Positions 18,474 to 27,278 of a stretch of DNA of 64,000 bases are shown piece after piece. The translations under genes were made by a program, and so were the position numbers. The notes beneath the pieces are model-generated. The model saw only the letters and a program-made list of their open reading frames with translations, did no database searches and was not told where the DNA came from. Source of the DNA: Acuticoccus sp963704595 (GTDB lineage: Bacteria > Pseudomonadota > Alphaproteobacteria > Rhizobiales > Amorphaceae); contig OY969922.1 in NCBI GenBank assembly GCA_963704595.1, positions 1,426,001 through 1,490,000 on the forward strand. The letters run 5' to 3'. Positions within the stretch are counted from its first letter, which is position 1. The number at the start of each line of letters is the position of its first letter.

Positions 18474-19574
18474 CTAGGCGGAAACGCCGGAAAGAAGGTG
18501 CCCTTCGGCCAATGGCCAGGTGAGGTGGGCAGCCTCGCCTTCCGAAAGCGGTGCGGCGTCGAACGTGGTGTCGGGCATCGTCACCAGCACCTGCTCGTCC
18601 GCGCCGGTGTCGACGCGGACCTCCACGAAGCTGCCCTGGTACTGGATCGACGCGATGGTGCCGGTGAGGGCGTTGGCCTCGCCCGCCTGACCCACGGGGT
18701 GGAGGGTGATGTGGTCGGCGCGGACCGCGATCGCGACGGGGTCGCCGGGGGCGGCGGCCTTCGCGGCGCGGGTCGCGGCGTGGCCGGCCTTGCCGAGGTC
18801 GGCGCGGATGACGCCGTCGTCGACGCCGGCCACGCGGCCTTCGAGGACGTTGTGGCCGCCGATGAAGCGGGCGACGAACGGCGTGCGCGGACGGGAGAAG
18901 ACCTCGCGTGCGGTGCCGGCCTGCTCGATGCGGCCGTCGTTCATCACCACCACGAGGTCGGCGAGCGCCATCGCCTCCTCCTGGCTGTGGGTGACGTGGA
19001 TGAATGTGATGCCGAAGTCCTGCTGGAGCCGCTTCAGCTCGCCCCGCATCTTGACGCGCAGGAACGGGTCGAGCGCGGAGAGCGGCTCGTCGAGGAGGAG
19101 GATCGAGGGCTCGGTGACGAGGGCGCGGGCGAGCGCGATGCGCTGCTGCTGGCCGCCGGAAAGCTGGGCGGGGCGGCGCGCGCCGTAGGGGGCCATCTGG
19201 ACGAGGTCGAGGAGCGTGTCGGCCTTGGCTTCGCGGGTGGCCTTGTCGATGCCCTTCATCTTCAGCGAGAAGGCGACGTTCTCGCGGGTCGAGAGGTGCG
19301 GGAACAGGGCATAGTTCTGGAACATCATCGAGGTGTGGCGCTTGGCGGGCGCGACGTTGGAGATGTTCTGCGCGCCGAGGACGATGTCGCCGGAGGAAAC
19401 GCTCTCGTGCCCCGCGATCATGCGCAGGGTGGAGGTCTTGCCGCAGCCGGACGGGCCGAGGAGGCACGCGTAGGTGCCGGCGGGGACCTTGAGGTTGATG
19501 GCGTCCACCGCGACGGTGTCGCCATAGCGTTTGGTGAGCGCGACGAGTTCGAGCGGTAGTGCGGAGGCGGGCAT
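18474..19574 (-). CDS. ABC transporter ATP-binding protein, PotA type
   Basis: About 366 residues. The ATPase domain has Walker A GPSGCGKTST (near residue 40), signature LSGGQQQRIALARAL, Walker B ILLLDEPLSALD and switch His in FIHVTHSQEEAM. A C-terminal TOBE region (about 290-355) is typical of PotA/FbpC-type importers. ATG 19574 places the usual short lead before the ABC fold; an in-frame ATG at 19631 would add 19 residues. First gene of the five-gene operon ATPase, binding protein, two permeases, racemase. Confidence 0.9.
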   Translation of the reverse strand: MPASALPLELVALTKRYGDTVAVDAINLKVPAGTYACLLGPSGCGKTSTLRMIAGHESVSSGDIVLGAQNISNVAPAKRHTSMMFQNYALFPHLSTRENVAFSLKMKGIDKATREAKADTLLDLVQMAPYGARRPAQLSGGQQQRIALARALVTEPSILLLDEPLSALDPFLRVKMRGELKRLQQDFGITFIHVTHSQEEAMALADLVVVMNDGRIEQAGTAREVFSRPRTPFVARFIGGHNVLEGRVAGVDDGVIRADLGKAGHAATRAAKAAAPGDPVAIAVRADHITLHPVGQAGEANALTGTIASIQYQGSFVEVRVDTGADEQVLVTMPDTTFDAAPLSEGEAAHLTWPLAEGHLLSGVSA

Positions 19575-19736
19575 CGGCTGTCCAGAAGGCGTTGCAGTCG
19601 CGCGGTTCTGCAACCTGACAGCAAGCACCATGCCAGCCTGCCCGCGCCGGAAGCCCCATGGGAGCCGTGCGGACGGAACCGGTCAAGCCGTTTCTGCACG
19701 TTCCTTAGGCAGAAATTCGTCCAGTGGGGCCACGCC

Positions 19737-20459
19737 CTAGAAGAAGCTCGAGATGGCAGGGACGATCCAGATCGCGAACGCCACCGTGGCAAAGGCCGTG
19801 GCCGCCAGCGCGATCAGCGCCAGAACACCGTCGCGCACCAGGATCGACAGCGCGAAGAGGGTGATGATGAACGCGGTGGCGGTGGCCGTGAAGGGCAGGA
19901 TCTCGAGCGGCGGCATCGTCGCGGCAAGGACCGCGCAGACGAGCGCCACCAGCGAGAATGTCACCCGGTTGATGAGGAAGCCCAGCCGGGGGCGGATCAC
20001 CTTGTCGATCACGCGGGCGACGGGCTTTGCGGAGTCCATCGCGCGGTCGAGCTTTCGCCGCGAGACCTTCGCCCGCAGGATCCATTTCGGCAGCCAGACC
20101 GTGTGCATTCCCGACAGGAACTGCAGGCAGATCAGGATGATGATGATCGCCGCAGTGGTGGGCACGCCGGGGATGCCGCTGAGGGGCGTCACCACCAGGA
20201 GGCTCGGCGCCAGGAGGAGGGCGCCAAAGGAGCGGGTGCCGACGCGGTTGAGGATATCCTCGACCGAAACCTTTTCGCTCTCGCCGTTGCCGGCGTCGGC
20301 GATCACGTCCATCAGATCCTGCAGGCGCATTGGCTGCTGGGCGGTCCGGCTTGCCCCGTCGGCGCCGGAGGACGCGTCGTCCGGGCGATTCCGGGCCGGT
20401 GCTGACGTCTGCCGGGCCGAAGCCTCGGCGGCGGTGGAACGCGACGCAATGCTTGTCAT
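19737..20459 (-). CDS. ExoD-family exopolysaccharide synthesis protein
   Basis: A 240-residue membrane protein. A polar N-terminus of about 45 residues precedes the ExoD domain: VSVEDILNRVGTRSFGALLLAPSLLVVTPLSGIPGVPT and four or five hydrophobic segments. ExoD of Sinorhizobium affects exopolysaccharide production and alkali tolerance, with unknown biochemistry. No ribosome site is obvious for ATG 20459; translation could begin later (for example at MRLQDLMD). It stands alone between the ABC operon and the pseudouridine synthase gene. Confidence 0.85.
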   Translation of the reverse strand: MTSIASRSTAAEASARQTSAPARNRPDDASSGADGASRTAQQPMRLQDLMDVIADAGNGESEKVSVEDILNRVGTRSFGALLLAPSLLVVTPLSGIPGVPTTAAIIIILICLQFLSGMHTVWLPKWILRAKVSRRKLDRAMDSAKPVARVIDKVIRPRLGFLINRVTFSLVALVCAVLAATMPPLEILPFTATATAFIITLFALSILVRDGVLALIALAATAFATVAFAIWIVPAISSFF

Positions 20460-20571
20460 GGATTAGAAACGCGCGTCGCGAGGGGGTGTTCCCGCATCAC
20501 TGCAATGTGCGGAGGCCGACGGCGGCCGGGCTTTCGTCGTCGATGCCCGGCCGGGTCATGCGTGCGATCCG

Positions 20572-23455
20572 TCAGTCGCGCGGCGGTCGCGGCGTGCGCG
20601 GGCGGCCTGCACCGGCGCCGGGCCGCTTGTCGCCGCCAGGCCGGTTGCCCGAGCCGCTGCGCGGACCGTTGCCGCCGAAGGGCTTGCGGCCCTGCGGGGC
20701 GCCGTCGCGGCCGCCGCTCGGCTTGAAGGGCCTCGAACCACCGTCGCCGCTGCGCGCGGGGCGGTCGCCGCCGAAGCTCTTGCCACCGGACGGACGGTCG
20801 CCACTCTTGCCGCCGAAACCGGAAGGCCCACTGCGATCGCCGCCGAAGCTCTTGCCGCCGGACGGACGCGGTCCGCCCGAGCGGTCGCTGGCACCGCGGT
20901 TCGGGCGCGGGCCGTCGCCGCGGGGCCGGTCGCCGTGCGGGCGATCGCCGCCGCCGGGGCGGGGGCTGCCGGCGCGGTTGGCGCTGTCGGAGCGGGGGCC
21001 GGACTTCCACGGCTCGCCGCGGCTGGCGTCGTTGCCCTCCGGCCGCTTGGCGAACGGGCGGTCGCCGGCGGGCCGGGAATCGCGATCGCCGCGCGGCTTG
21101 AAGCTGCTGCGCTCGCCATCGGGACGCGGGCCGCGGTTGAAGCCGCCTTCGCGCTTCTGGAATCCACCGGGCTTGTCGCCATAGGAGCGGGCGGGGCGGT
21201 CGCCGTCGGGACGGGGGCCGCGGTTGAAACCGCCCTCGCGCTTGTCGCCGGAGCCACCTTCGCGCTTCTGGTAGCCGCCGGGCTTGTCGCCATAGGAGCG
21301 GGCGGGGCGATCGCCATCGGGGCGGGGGCCGCGGTTGAAGCCGCCCTCGCGTTTCTCGCCGGAACCGCCTTCGCGTTTCTGATAGCCGCCGGGCTTGTCG
21401 CCATATGAGCGGGCGGGGCGGTCACCGTCGGGGCGGGGGCCGCGGTTAAAGCCGCCCTCGCGCTTGTCGCCGAAGCCGCCTTCGCGCTTCTGGAAGCCGC
21501 CGGGCTTGTCGCCGTAGGGGCGGGCCGGGCGGTCGCCGTCGGGGCGGGGGCCGCGGTTGAAGCCGCCCTCGCGCTTTTCGCCGTAGCCGCCTTCGCGCTT
21601 CTGGTAGCCGCCGGGCTTGTCGCCGTAGCTGCGGGCGGGGCGGTCACCGTCGGGGCGGGGGCCGCGGTTGAAGCCGCCCTCGCGCTTGTCGCCGAAGCCG
21701 CCTTCGCGCTTCTGGAAGCCGCCGGGCTTGTCGCCGTAGGGGCGGGCGGGGCGGTCGCCGTCGGGGCGGGGGCCGCGGTTGAAGCCGCCCTCGCGCTTTT
21801 CGCCGTAGCCGCCTTCGCGCTTCTGGTAGCCGCCGGGCTTGTCGCCGTAGGGGCGGGCGGGGCGGTCGGAATCGGAACGGGGCGGACGGCTGAAGCCGCC
21901 TTCGCGGTTGCCGGTGAAGCCGCCTTCACGCTTCTCGCCGAAGCCGCCGTCGCGCTTCTGGAAGCCGCCGGGCTTGTCACCGTAAGGGCGGGCCGGGCGG
22001 TCGCCGCCCTCGCGCGGGCCACGGCTGAAGGAGGGGCGGTCGCCGGACGGGCGGTCGCCGAAGCTGCCGCGCCGGTCGCCCTGCGGGGGGCGGGACGGGC
22101 GGCCGCGGGGGTCTTCGCGGCGCACCGGCGAAGGCTTGGCGTGGGTGACTGAGGTGAGCGGGCTCTCGAAGTCGACGCTGGCCTCGGCGGCGAGGCGCGG
22201 GCCGAGCTGGTCCTTCAGGAGCCGCGTCGGGATTTCCTTCACCTCGCCGCGGGCGAGTTCGCCGAGCTGGAAGGGGCCGAACGAGATGCGGATGAGGCGC
22301 GTGACGGCAAGGCCGAGCGAGCCGAGCACGATCTTGATCTCGCGGTTCTTGCCTTCCTGCAGCGCAACCGTCAGCCACGAGTTGTCGCCCGGCGCGGTCG
22401 ACGGTGACTTCGACGGGGCCGTAGAGCACGCCGTCGATGGAGGTGCCTTCGCGCAGGGTGGCGAGCGCGTCCTGATCGACCGCGCCGTGGACGCGGACGC
22501 GGTACTTGCGCGTCCAGCCGGTGGCCGGAAGTTCGAGGACGCGGGCGAGGCCACCGTCGTTGGTGAGGATCAGGAGACCCTCGGTGTTGATGTCGAGCCG
22601 GCCGACGGTGACGACGCGCGGCAGGTTGCCGGGCAGCGCGTCGAAGATGGTGGCGCGGCCTTCGGGGTCGTGGTTGGTGGTGACGAGGCCCTTGGGCTTG
22701 TTGAAGAGCCAGGCGCGGGTCCGCAGCCGGCGCGGGATTTCCTTGCCGTCCACTTCGATCTTGTCGTCGTCGGTGACGATGGTGGCGGGCGTGTCGAGCT
22801 TGCGGCCGTTGAGGCGGACGCGGCCGTCCTCGATCAGCGCCTCGGACTCGCGGCGGGAGGCGACGCCGGCGCGCGCCATCACCTTGGCGATGCGCTCGCC
22901 CTCGGGGCGTTCTTCGCGCGGCTCGGCCTTCTTCGCCGCGGCATCGCGTTGCAGCGCAGGGGCGGAGGTGGGTTCGTCGTCGTCGTCGTCCCGGTCGTCT
23001 CTGTCTTCGTCTTCGTCTTCGTCTTCGTCGTCATCGTCCCGGTCGTCATCGTCCCGGTCGTCCGCGTCATCGTCGTCCTCGGCCGCCTCGGCCTCGGTCT
23101 CGTCGGTGCCGGGGGCGGGCTCCCAGGTCGCGTCGGGCGCGTCGTCGTCTTCAGGCGCTTCCGGCGCGCCGAGAGCGATCGCGGTTTCGCGGTCCGCCTC
23201 GTCGGCAGTCATGTCGTCCACAGGCTCGGGGGCGGCGGAGAGGATCACGGGTTCGTCGCTCGCGGCCGGCGCCTCTTCGGCGGCGTCTGCGGCATCAGGT
23301 GAATGCGCGGGGGGCTCGTGCGCCTCGGTGGGTGCGGATTCCGGCGCGGATGCGGCGGTCGCCTCATCATGCGGCTTGGCGCCGGGCGTGCCTTCTGGCT
23401 TTGTGCCGGTCGGCGGGGCGCCTTCTGGCGCGTCGGAATTGTTTCGGTCGGTCAT
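20572..23455 (-). CDS. rluB: RluB-type rRNA pseudouridine synthase with acidic N-terminal and repeat-rich basic C-terminal tails (frameshifted here)
   Basis: About 960 residues if the frame is restored. Residues 1-190 are acidic and disordered, with a D/E/R run. The S4 domain (RIAKVMARAGVASRRESEALI) and the RsuA/RluB catalytic domain (VGRLDINTEGLLILTNDG, with the catalytic Asp) follow. After the enzyme core comes about 500 residues rich in Gly, Arg, Lys, Asp and Pro, mostly 37-residue repeats. The frame breaks in 22387-22392: upstream it reads VDRAGRQL, downstream GDNSWLTVALQEGKNREIK; one base added or removed rejoins them. It pseudouridylates 23S rRNA, as RluB does at position 2605 in E. coli. 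Divergent from tadA with only 10 bases between starts. Confidence 0.88.
21130..21990 (-). repeat. 111-base tandem repeats encoding the RluB tail
   Basis: A 37-residue (111-base) unit with core GDKPGGFQKREGG and GFNRGPRPDGD recurs about eight times, with exact 111-base spacing between 21551, 21662 and 21773. Units alternate between a Phe form (GGFQKREGGFGDK) and a Tyr form (GGYQKREGGYGEK), so there is a 222-base higher-order period. The first and last copies are divergent, as is usual at array ends. All copies keep the frame. Confidence 0.9.
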
Positions 23456-23465
23456 CGGGGGCCTG

Positions 23466-23915
23466 GTGGTCAACACATTCATGGAGCGCGCGCTTGCCGA
23501 GGCAAGACTTGCTGCGGCGCACGGCGAGGTGCCGGTGGGCGCGGTGGTGGTCGCGGACGGCGAGGTTGTGGCGGCGGCCGGCAACCGGACGCTGACGTTG
23601 AACGACCCCACCGCACATGCAGAAATCCTCGCCCTGCGCGCTGCCGGCCGTGTGCTTGGCACGGCGCAACTCGTCGGATGCGATCTTCATGTTACGTTGG
23701 AGCCCTGCGCTATGTGCGCCGGCGCGATCGCGATGGCAAGGATAAGACGGTTATATTTCGGCGCGCCGGACGAAAAGGGCGGCGCGGTGGAAGCCGGTCC
23801 GCGCCTGTTCGGCCAGCCGACCATCCACCACCGCCCTGAAATCTATGGCGGGTTCTGCGAGCAGGAGTGCGCCGCCCTCCTGCGCGATTTCTTTGCGGCG
23901 CGGCGGGAGACCTGA
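23466..23915 (+). CDS. tadA: tRNA(Arg) adenosine-34 deaminase
   Basis: A 149-residue zinc deaminase that makes inosine at the wobble position of tRNA-Arg(ACG). HAE (in TAHAEILAL) gives the zinc His and catalytic Glu; PCAMC (in LEPCAMCAGAI) gives the zinc cysteines. I chose GTG 23466 because the family normally has a few residues before the FMERALAEAR helix; ATG 23481 would cut into it. It diverges from rluB and its stop overlaps the rsmD start (TGATG), so the two are coupled. Confidence 0.92.
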   Translation: MVNTFMERALAEARLAAAHGEVPVGAVVVADGEVVAAAGNRTLTLNDPTAHAEILALRAAGRVLGTAQLVGCDLHVTLEPCAMCAGAIAMARIRRLYFGAPDEKGGAVEAGPRLFGQPTIHHRPEIYGGFCEQECAALLRDFFAARRET

Positions 23916-24484
23916 TGCGGATTGTAGGCGGAGAGCGGCGCGGGACGGCCATCGTCGCGCCAAAGGGCGACGCGACGCGCCCGACCACGGACCGGATGCG
24001 CGAGACGATCTTCAACATCCTCGCGCACCGCTACGGCGACAGGCTGGCGGATGGCCGCGTGCTGGACCTCTTCGCAGGGAGCGGCGCGATGGGGCTCGAG
24101 GCGCTGTCACGCGGCGCGGCGTTCGCGCTGTTCGTGGAGAACGCGACCGGCGCGCGCGGCGCGCTGCGCACCAACATCGACGCGTTGGGCGCGGCGGGCC
24201 GCACGCGAGTGTGGAAGCGCGACGCCACCCGGCTCGGCCCCGCCAACCTGCCGCCGTTCGGCCTCGTCTTCTGCGATCCGCCCTATGCGCAGGGGCTCGG
24301 CGAGGCGGCGCTCACGAGTGCGCTCGCAGGCGGGTGGATGACACCGGACGCCATCGCCGTGCTGGAGGAGAAGCGCGGCGCGATGCCTGACGCGATCCCC
24401 GGCCTCGAGAAGCTCGACGTGCGCGAAGTCGGCGACAGCGCGGTCGGCTTCTTCGCGCTGGCGACGGCCGGCAGCGAGGACTAG
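23915..24484 (+). CDS. rsmD: 16S rRNA (guanine-966 N2) methyltransferase
   Basis: A 189-residue Rossmann-fold methyltransferase. The start MRIVGGERRGTAI, RPTTDRMRETIFNIL, SAM-binding LDLFAGSGAMGLEALSRG (near residue 50) and catalytic DPPY (near residue 126) are the RsmD signature. It methylates G966 of 16S rRNA during 30S assembly. The ATG overlaps the tadA stop. Together with the neighbouring rluB this makes a small RNA-modification cluster. Confidence 0.94.
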   Translation: MRIVGGERRGTAIVAPKGDATRPTTDRMRETIFNILAHRYGDRLADGRVLDLFAGSGAMGLEALSRGAAFALFVENATGARGALRTNIDALGAAGRTRVWKRDATRLGPANLPPFGLVFCDPPYAQGLGEAALTSALAGGWMTPDAIAVLEEKRGAMPDAIPGLEKLDVREVGDSAVGFFALATAGSED

Positions 24485-24529
24485 CCGAGGCCCGGCGAGC
24501 CGTTCGTCTCCAGGGGCAGGCGGTTGAAC

Positions 24530-24871
24530 CTACGCGGCGCGACGTTCCAGGACCGCAGCGAGTTCTGTGGAATGTCTGCTGCCCCATTCGCACAGCTGGA
24601 CGAGCGCCTCAGCGAGACTGACGCCGAAGGGCGTCAGCGAATACTCCACCCGCGGCGGAATCTCGGCGTAATCGCGGCGGGCGACGATCCCGTCCGCGAT
24701 CATCTCCTTCAACTGCTGGGCGAGCACCTTGTCGCTGACCGTTCCGACCGCGCGGCGCAGTTCGCCGTAGCGCAGGGTGCCCCGGCTGAGGTGGTAGACG
24801 ATCAGCGGCTTCCACTTCCCGCCCATCACGGTGAGGACGGCCTCGAGGCCGCATGTGAAGGGGTTCGCCAT
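24530..24871 (-). CDS. HxlR-family transcriptional regulator
   Basis: A 113-residue winged-helix regulator. CGLEAVLTVMGGKWKPLIVYHLSRGTLRYGELRRAV and VSDKVLAQQLKEMIADGIVARRDY are the HxlR (DUF24) pattern, including the single N-terminal Cys (residue 7) that in QorR/HypR relatives senses oxidants or electrophiles. It lies divergent to an SDR gene with paired operator-like repeats between them, so it probably represses that gene. Confidence 0.92.
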   Translation of the reverse strand: MANPFTCGLEAVLTVMGGKWKPLIVYHLSRGTLRYGELRRAVGTVSDKVLAQQLKEMIADGIVARRDYAEIPPRVEYSLTPFGVSLAEALVQLCEWGSRHSTELAAVLERRAA

Positions 24872-24894
24872 CCGCCCGTCTCCCGCGTTCTAGG

Positions 24895-24916
24895 GTACTT
24901 ACCAAAAGGTACATAC
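24895..24916. promoter_or_regulatory. Candidate HxlR operator (paired GTACNTAC half-sites)
   Basis: GTACTTAC (24895-24902) and GTACATAC (24909-24916) are 7/8 identical direct repeats with a 14-base repeat step, in an AT-rich island between the HxlR gene and the SDR it faces. GTAC-containing half-sites are typical of HxlR-family operators. Confidence 0.6.
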
Positions 24917-24973
24917 TGGAATTTTGGAAGCCAGGCCACCAGTTTGCGCCGACCAACGCAAACGAGGTCAGTC

Positions 24974-25720
24974 ATGGGCAGACTCGAAGGTAAGATCGCC
25001 GTCATCACAGGCGGCAACAGCGGTATCGGACTTGCCACCGCGCGGCGCTTCGTGGCCGAGGGTGCGCACGTCTACATCACCGGCAGACGTCAGGAAGAGC
25101 TCGACAAGGCCGCCTCGGAAATCGGCGCCGGCGTCACCGCCGTGCAGGGCGACGTGGCGAACGCTGACGATCTCGACCGGCTGTTCGAAACGGTCCGCAC
25201 CCGGCACGGCAGGGTCGATGTCCTGTTCGCCAACGCCGGGGTGGGTCAGCTCGAGCCGCTCGGAGGGATTACCGAAGCGTCGTTCGATCTGACGTTCGGC
25301 GTCAACGTGAAGGGGACTGTCTTTACCGTCCAGAAGGCGCTGCCGCTGATGCAGCCGGGGGCCTCGATCATTCTCACCGGGTCGACCACCGGCGTGATGG
25401 GAACGCCGGCCTTCAGCATCTACAGCGCCACCAAGGCGGCGATCCGCAATCTTGCACGAAGCTGGGCGCTGGACCTGAAAGGGACCGGTATCCGCGTCAA
25501 CGTCCTGTCGCCGGGCGCGACGGATACACCGGGGCTGAAGGGCGTCGCGGACTTCGTCGGCGGTGACACGTTCTACGAGACCCTCATCGCACTGACCCCG
25601 TCCGGACGGATCGCCGACGCGTCGGAGGTCGCCGCGGTCGCCCTCTTCCTCGCGTCGGACGACAGCGCCGTGATGACCGGGAGCGAGGTCTTCGCCGACG
25701 GCGGCGCCGCGCAGGTCTGA
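24974..25720 (+). CDS. SDR-family oxidoreductase under HxlR control
   Basis: A 248-residue classical short-chain dehydrogenase. The cofactor motif GGNSGIGLATA with ITGRRQ (NADP-leaning) is at the N-terminus. NAG is in LFANAGVG. Catalytic Ser is in LTGSTTG and Tyr/Lys in YSATKAA. SPGATDTPGL and VFADGGAAQ complete the fold. Substrate unknown; such HxlR-paired SDRs often act on quinones or reactive carbonyls. It diverges from the regulator gene and ends 13 bases before the convergent nitrile hydratase operon. Confidence 0.9.
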   Translation: MGRLEGKIAVITGGNSGIGLATARRFVAEGAHVYITGRRQEELDKAASEIGAGVTAVQGDVANADDLDRLFETVRTRHGRVDVLFANAGVGQLEPLGGITEASFDLTFGVNVKGTVFTVQKALPLMQPGASIILTGSTTGVMGTPAFSIYSATKAAIRNLARSWALDLKGTGIRVNVLSPGATDTPGLKGVADFVGGDTFYETLIALTPSGRIADASEVAAVALFLASDDSAVMTGSEVFADGGAAQV

Positions 25721-25733
25721 GCGGGCAGAGCGG

Positions 25734-26057
25734 CTAGAGGGCGGGCCCGCCGGGCGAAAGTTCGATGGGCTCGCCGTGGGGCGTGCGGGCGGCGGCGCGG
25801 TGCCAGGCGGCGACCTCTTCGGCGAGAGCGCCCGGCGGGGCGAGCGGCGCGATGGCCCGCTCCAGCGCCGTAACGAAGGCGACGAAGTAGGCCGTGCCGT
25901 CGTCGGCCGGGGCGGGGTTTTCGCGAAGGGCCGCGCCGAGGAGGTCGGCGAATTCGCCGGCGTCGAGCCGGCCGGTCTCGACGAGATGCGCCTTTAGGGC
26001 GAATGCGGTCGCCTCCCAGGGGGCGGCGAAGGTGGGTTCGTCCGCCTCAGACGGCAT
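25734..26057 (-). CDS. Nitrile hydratase accessory (activator) protein
   Basis: A 107-residue protein. EPTFAAPWEATAFALKAHLVETGRLDAGEFADLLGAAL and YFVAFVTALERAI resemble both the N-terminal part of the nitrile hydratase beta subunit and the small NhlE/P14K-type chaperones that insert cobalt into the alpha subunit. It overlaps the beta-subunit gene by 11 bases and is last in the operon, the usual place for this chaperone. Confidence 0.88.
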   Translation of the reverse strand: MPSEADEPTFAAPWEATAFALKAHLVETGRLDAGEFADLLGAALRENPAPADDGTAYFVAFVTALERAIAPLAPPGALAEEVAAWHRAAARTPHGEPIELSPGGPAL

Positions 26058-26670
26058 CGAGATAGGGCTCGAAGAGGTCGAGGTGGACGTTGGCGGCGGT
26101 GGTGTCGGGGCCCCAGAGGTCGGCCGCCCTGAAAGCGACGTTGTAGAGCGGCTGCGGGTTCTCGCCCTCGTAGTGGGCGCTGGTGTCCGGGAAGACGTGG
26201 ACGCCGTGGACGCGCACGATCCGCCCGGTCTTGCCGCGGCAGTAGCGCGGTGCGCGGGTGTGGTGCGCCGGGTTCATGGCCTTGACGCGCACAATTTCGC
26301 CGACCGCAAAGCGCGGTGCAGGGCCGGGGCGCTCGGAGGGGAAGCCCTTGTCCATCACGGGGCGGACCTCGCCGCCGTGGAGGACGCGGCGGGGCGGTGG
26401 GGCGGTGCCGTCCGCGATGCCCGCGTCGGCGACCATCGTCTCGAGGGCTGCGGTCCAGATCCCGTAATAGGGGAGGGTGTAGTACTGGGTCGCGGGCAGG
26501 CTCTCGCGCACGAAGCGGGAGCGGTCGAGCGACCAGAGGCCGGCCGGGCCCATCAGCACGGAGAGGGCGAGCGCAGCGCGCTCCCAGTCGGCGTGGAACA
26601 CGGGCTCGTCCGGTTCGGGCACCACCGGGCCGAAGCCGTGCGCGCCGCCGAGGTCCTGCGCGCCGTTCAT
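26047..26670 (-). CDS. nthB: Nitrile hydratase subunit beta
   Basis: A 207-residue subunit. The start MNGAQDLGGAHGFGPV is diagnostic of the beta subunit. The SH3-like C-terminal domain has FAVGEIVRVKAMNPAHHTRAPRYCRGKTG and DLFEPYLD. With the alpha subunit it hydrates nitriles to amides. ATG 26670 overlaps the end of nthA by 4 bases; an upstream extension of the frame is not needed. Confidence 0.95.
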   Translation of the reverse strand: MNGAQDLGGAHGFGPVVPEPDEPVFHADWERAALALSVLMGPAGLWSLDRSRFVRESLPATQYYTLPYYGIWTAALETMVADAGIADGTAPPPRRVLHGGEVRPVMDKGFPSERPGPAPRFAVGEIVRVKAMNPAHHTRAPRYCRGKTGRIVRVHGVHVFPDTSAHYEGENPQPLYNVAFRAADLWGPDTTAANVHLDLFEPYLDAV

Positions 26671-27278
26671 CGCACCGGCGCTTTCGGGTCGGGGAGGCCG
26701 GTTCCGATCATCGCATCGCGGCTGACGATGCGGGCGAGCGCATCCTCGTCCCAGCCTTCCGTGCCTTCGGGCTGCATCGGCACCACCAGGTAGCGAACCT
26801 CCGCGGTGGAGTCCCACACCGAGATCTCAGTCGCTTCCGGCAGCGTGACGCCGAAGTCGGCAAGGACGCCGCGCGGGTCGGCGACGGCCTTGGCCCGGTA
26901 GGGGGCGGACTTGTACCACACCGGCGGCAGCCCCAGCACCGACCATGGGTAGCAGGAGCACAGGGTGCAGACGACCATGTTGTGCGTCTCGGGCGTGTTG
27001 CGCAGCGCCACCATGTGCTCGCCGGCGCGGCCGCCGAAGCCGAGCTCGGCGATTGCCGTCGTCGCGTCCTCGAAGAGATGCTCGGCGTAGGCGGGGTCGG
27101 TCCATGCGCGGGCGACGACCTTTGCGCCGTTCTGGGGGCCGACCTCGTGCTCGTAGTAGGTGACGAGTTCGTCGATGGCGGCGGGGTCGACGTAGCCCTT
27201 CCCGGTCAGGAGCGACTGGAGGGCGCGGACCCTCGCTTCCATGTCCGACAGGTGGGAGTGGTCATGCCCGCCGCTCAT
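26667..27278 (-). CDS. nthA: Nitrile hydratase subunit alpha, cobalt type
   Basis: A 203-residue catalytic subunit. The metal-binding motif VCTLCSCYPW lies near residue 103. Thr in CTLC marks the non-corrin cobalt type; iron enzymes have Ser. The two downstream cysteines are those oxidised to sulfinic/sulfenic acid in the active enzyme. The N-terminus (SGGHDHSHLSDMEARVRAL) is normal. It overlaps the upstream amidotransferase-like gene by 4 bases, so the four genes are translated as one coupled operon. Confidence 0.95.
   Translation of the reverse strand: MSGGHDHSHLSDMEARVRALQSLLTGKGYVDPAAIDELVTYYEHEVGPQNGAKVVARAWTDPAYAEHLFEDATTAIAELGFGGRAGEHMVALRNTPETHNMVVCTLCSCYPWSVLGLPPVWYKSAPYRAKAVADPRGVLADFGVTLPEATEISVWDSTAEVRYLVVPMQPEGTEGWDEDALARIVSRDAMIGTGLPDPKAPVR

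Noticed and set aside
21130..21990. CRISPR-like regular repeats
   Set aside because: Units are contiguous, coding and lack unique spacers; no cas genes are nearby.
20556..22022. An Ala/Ser/Thr-rich minus-strand frame overlapping the RluB tail
   Set aside because: It is the second frame of the 111-base repeats; the RluB frame continues from the enzyme core after one base correction.
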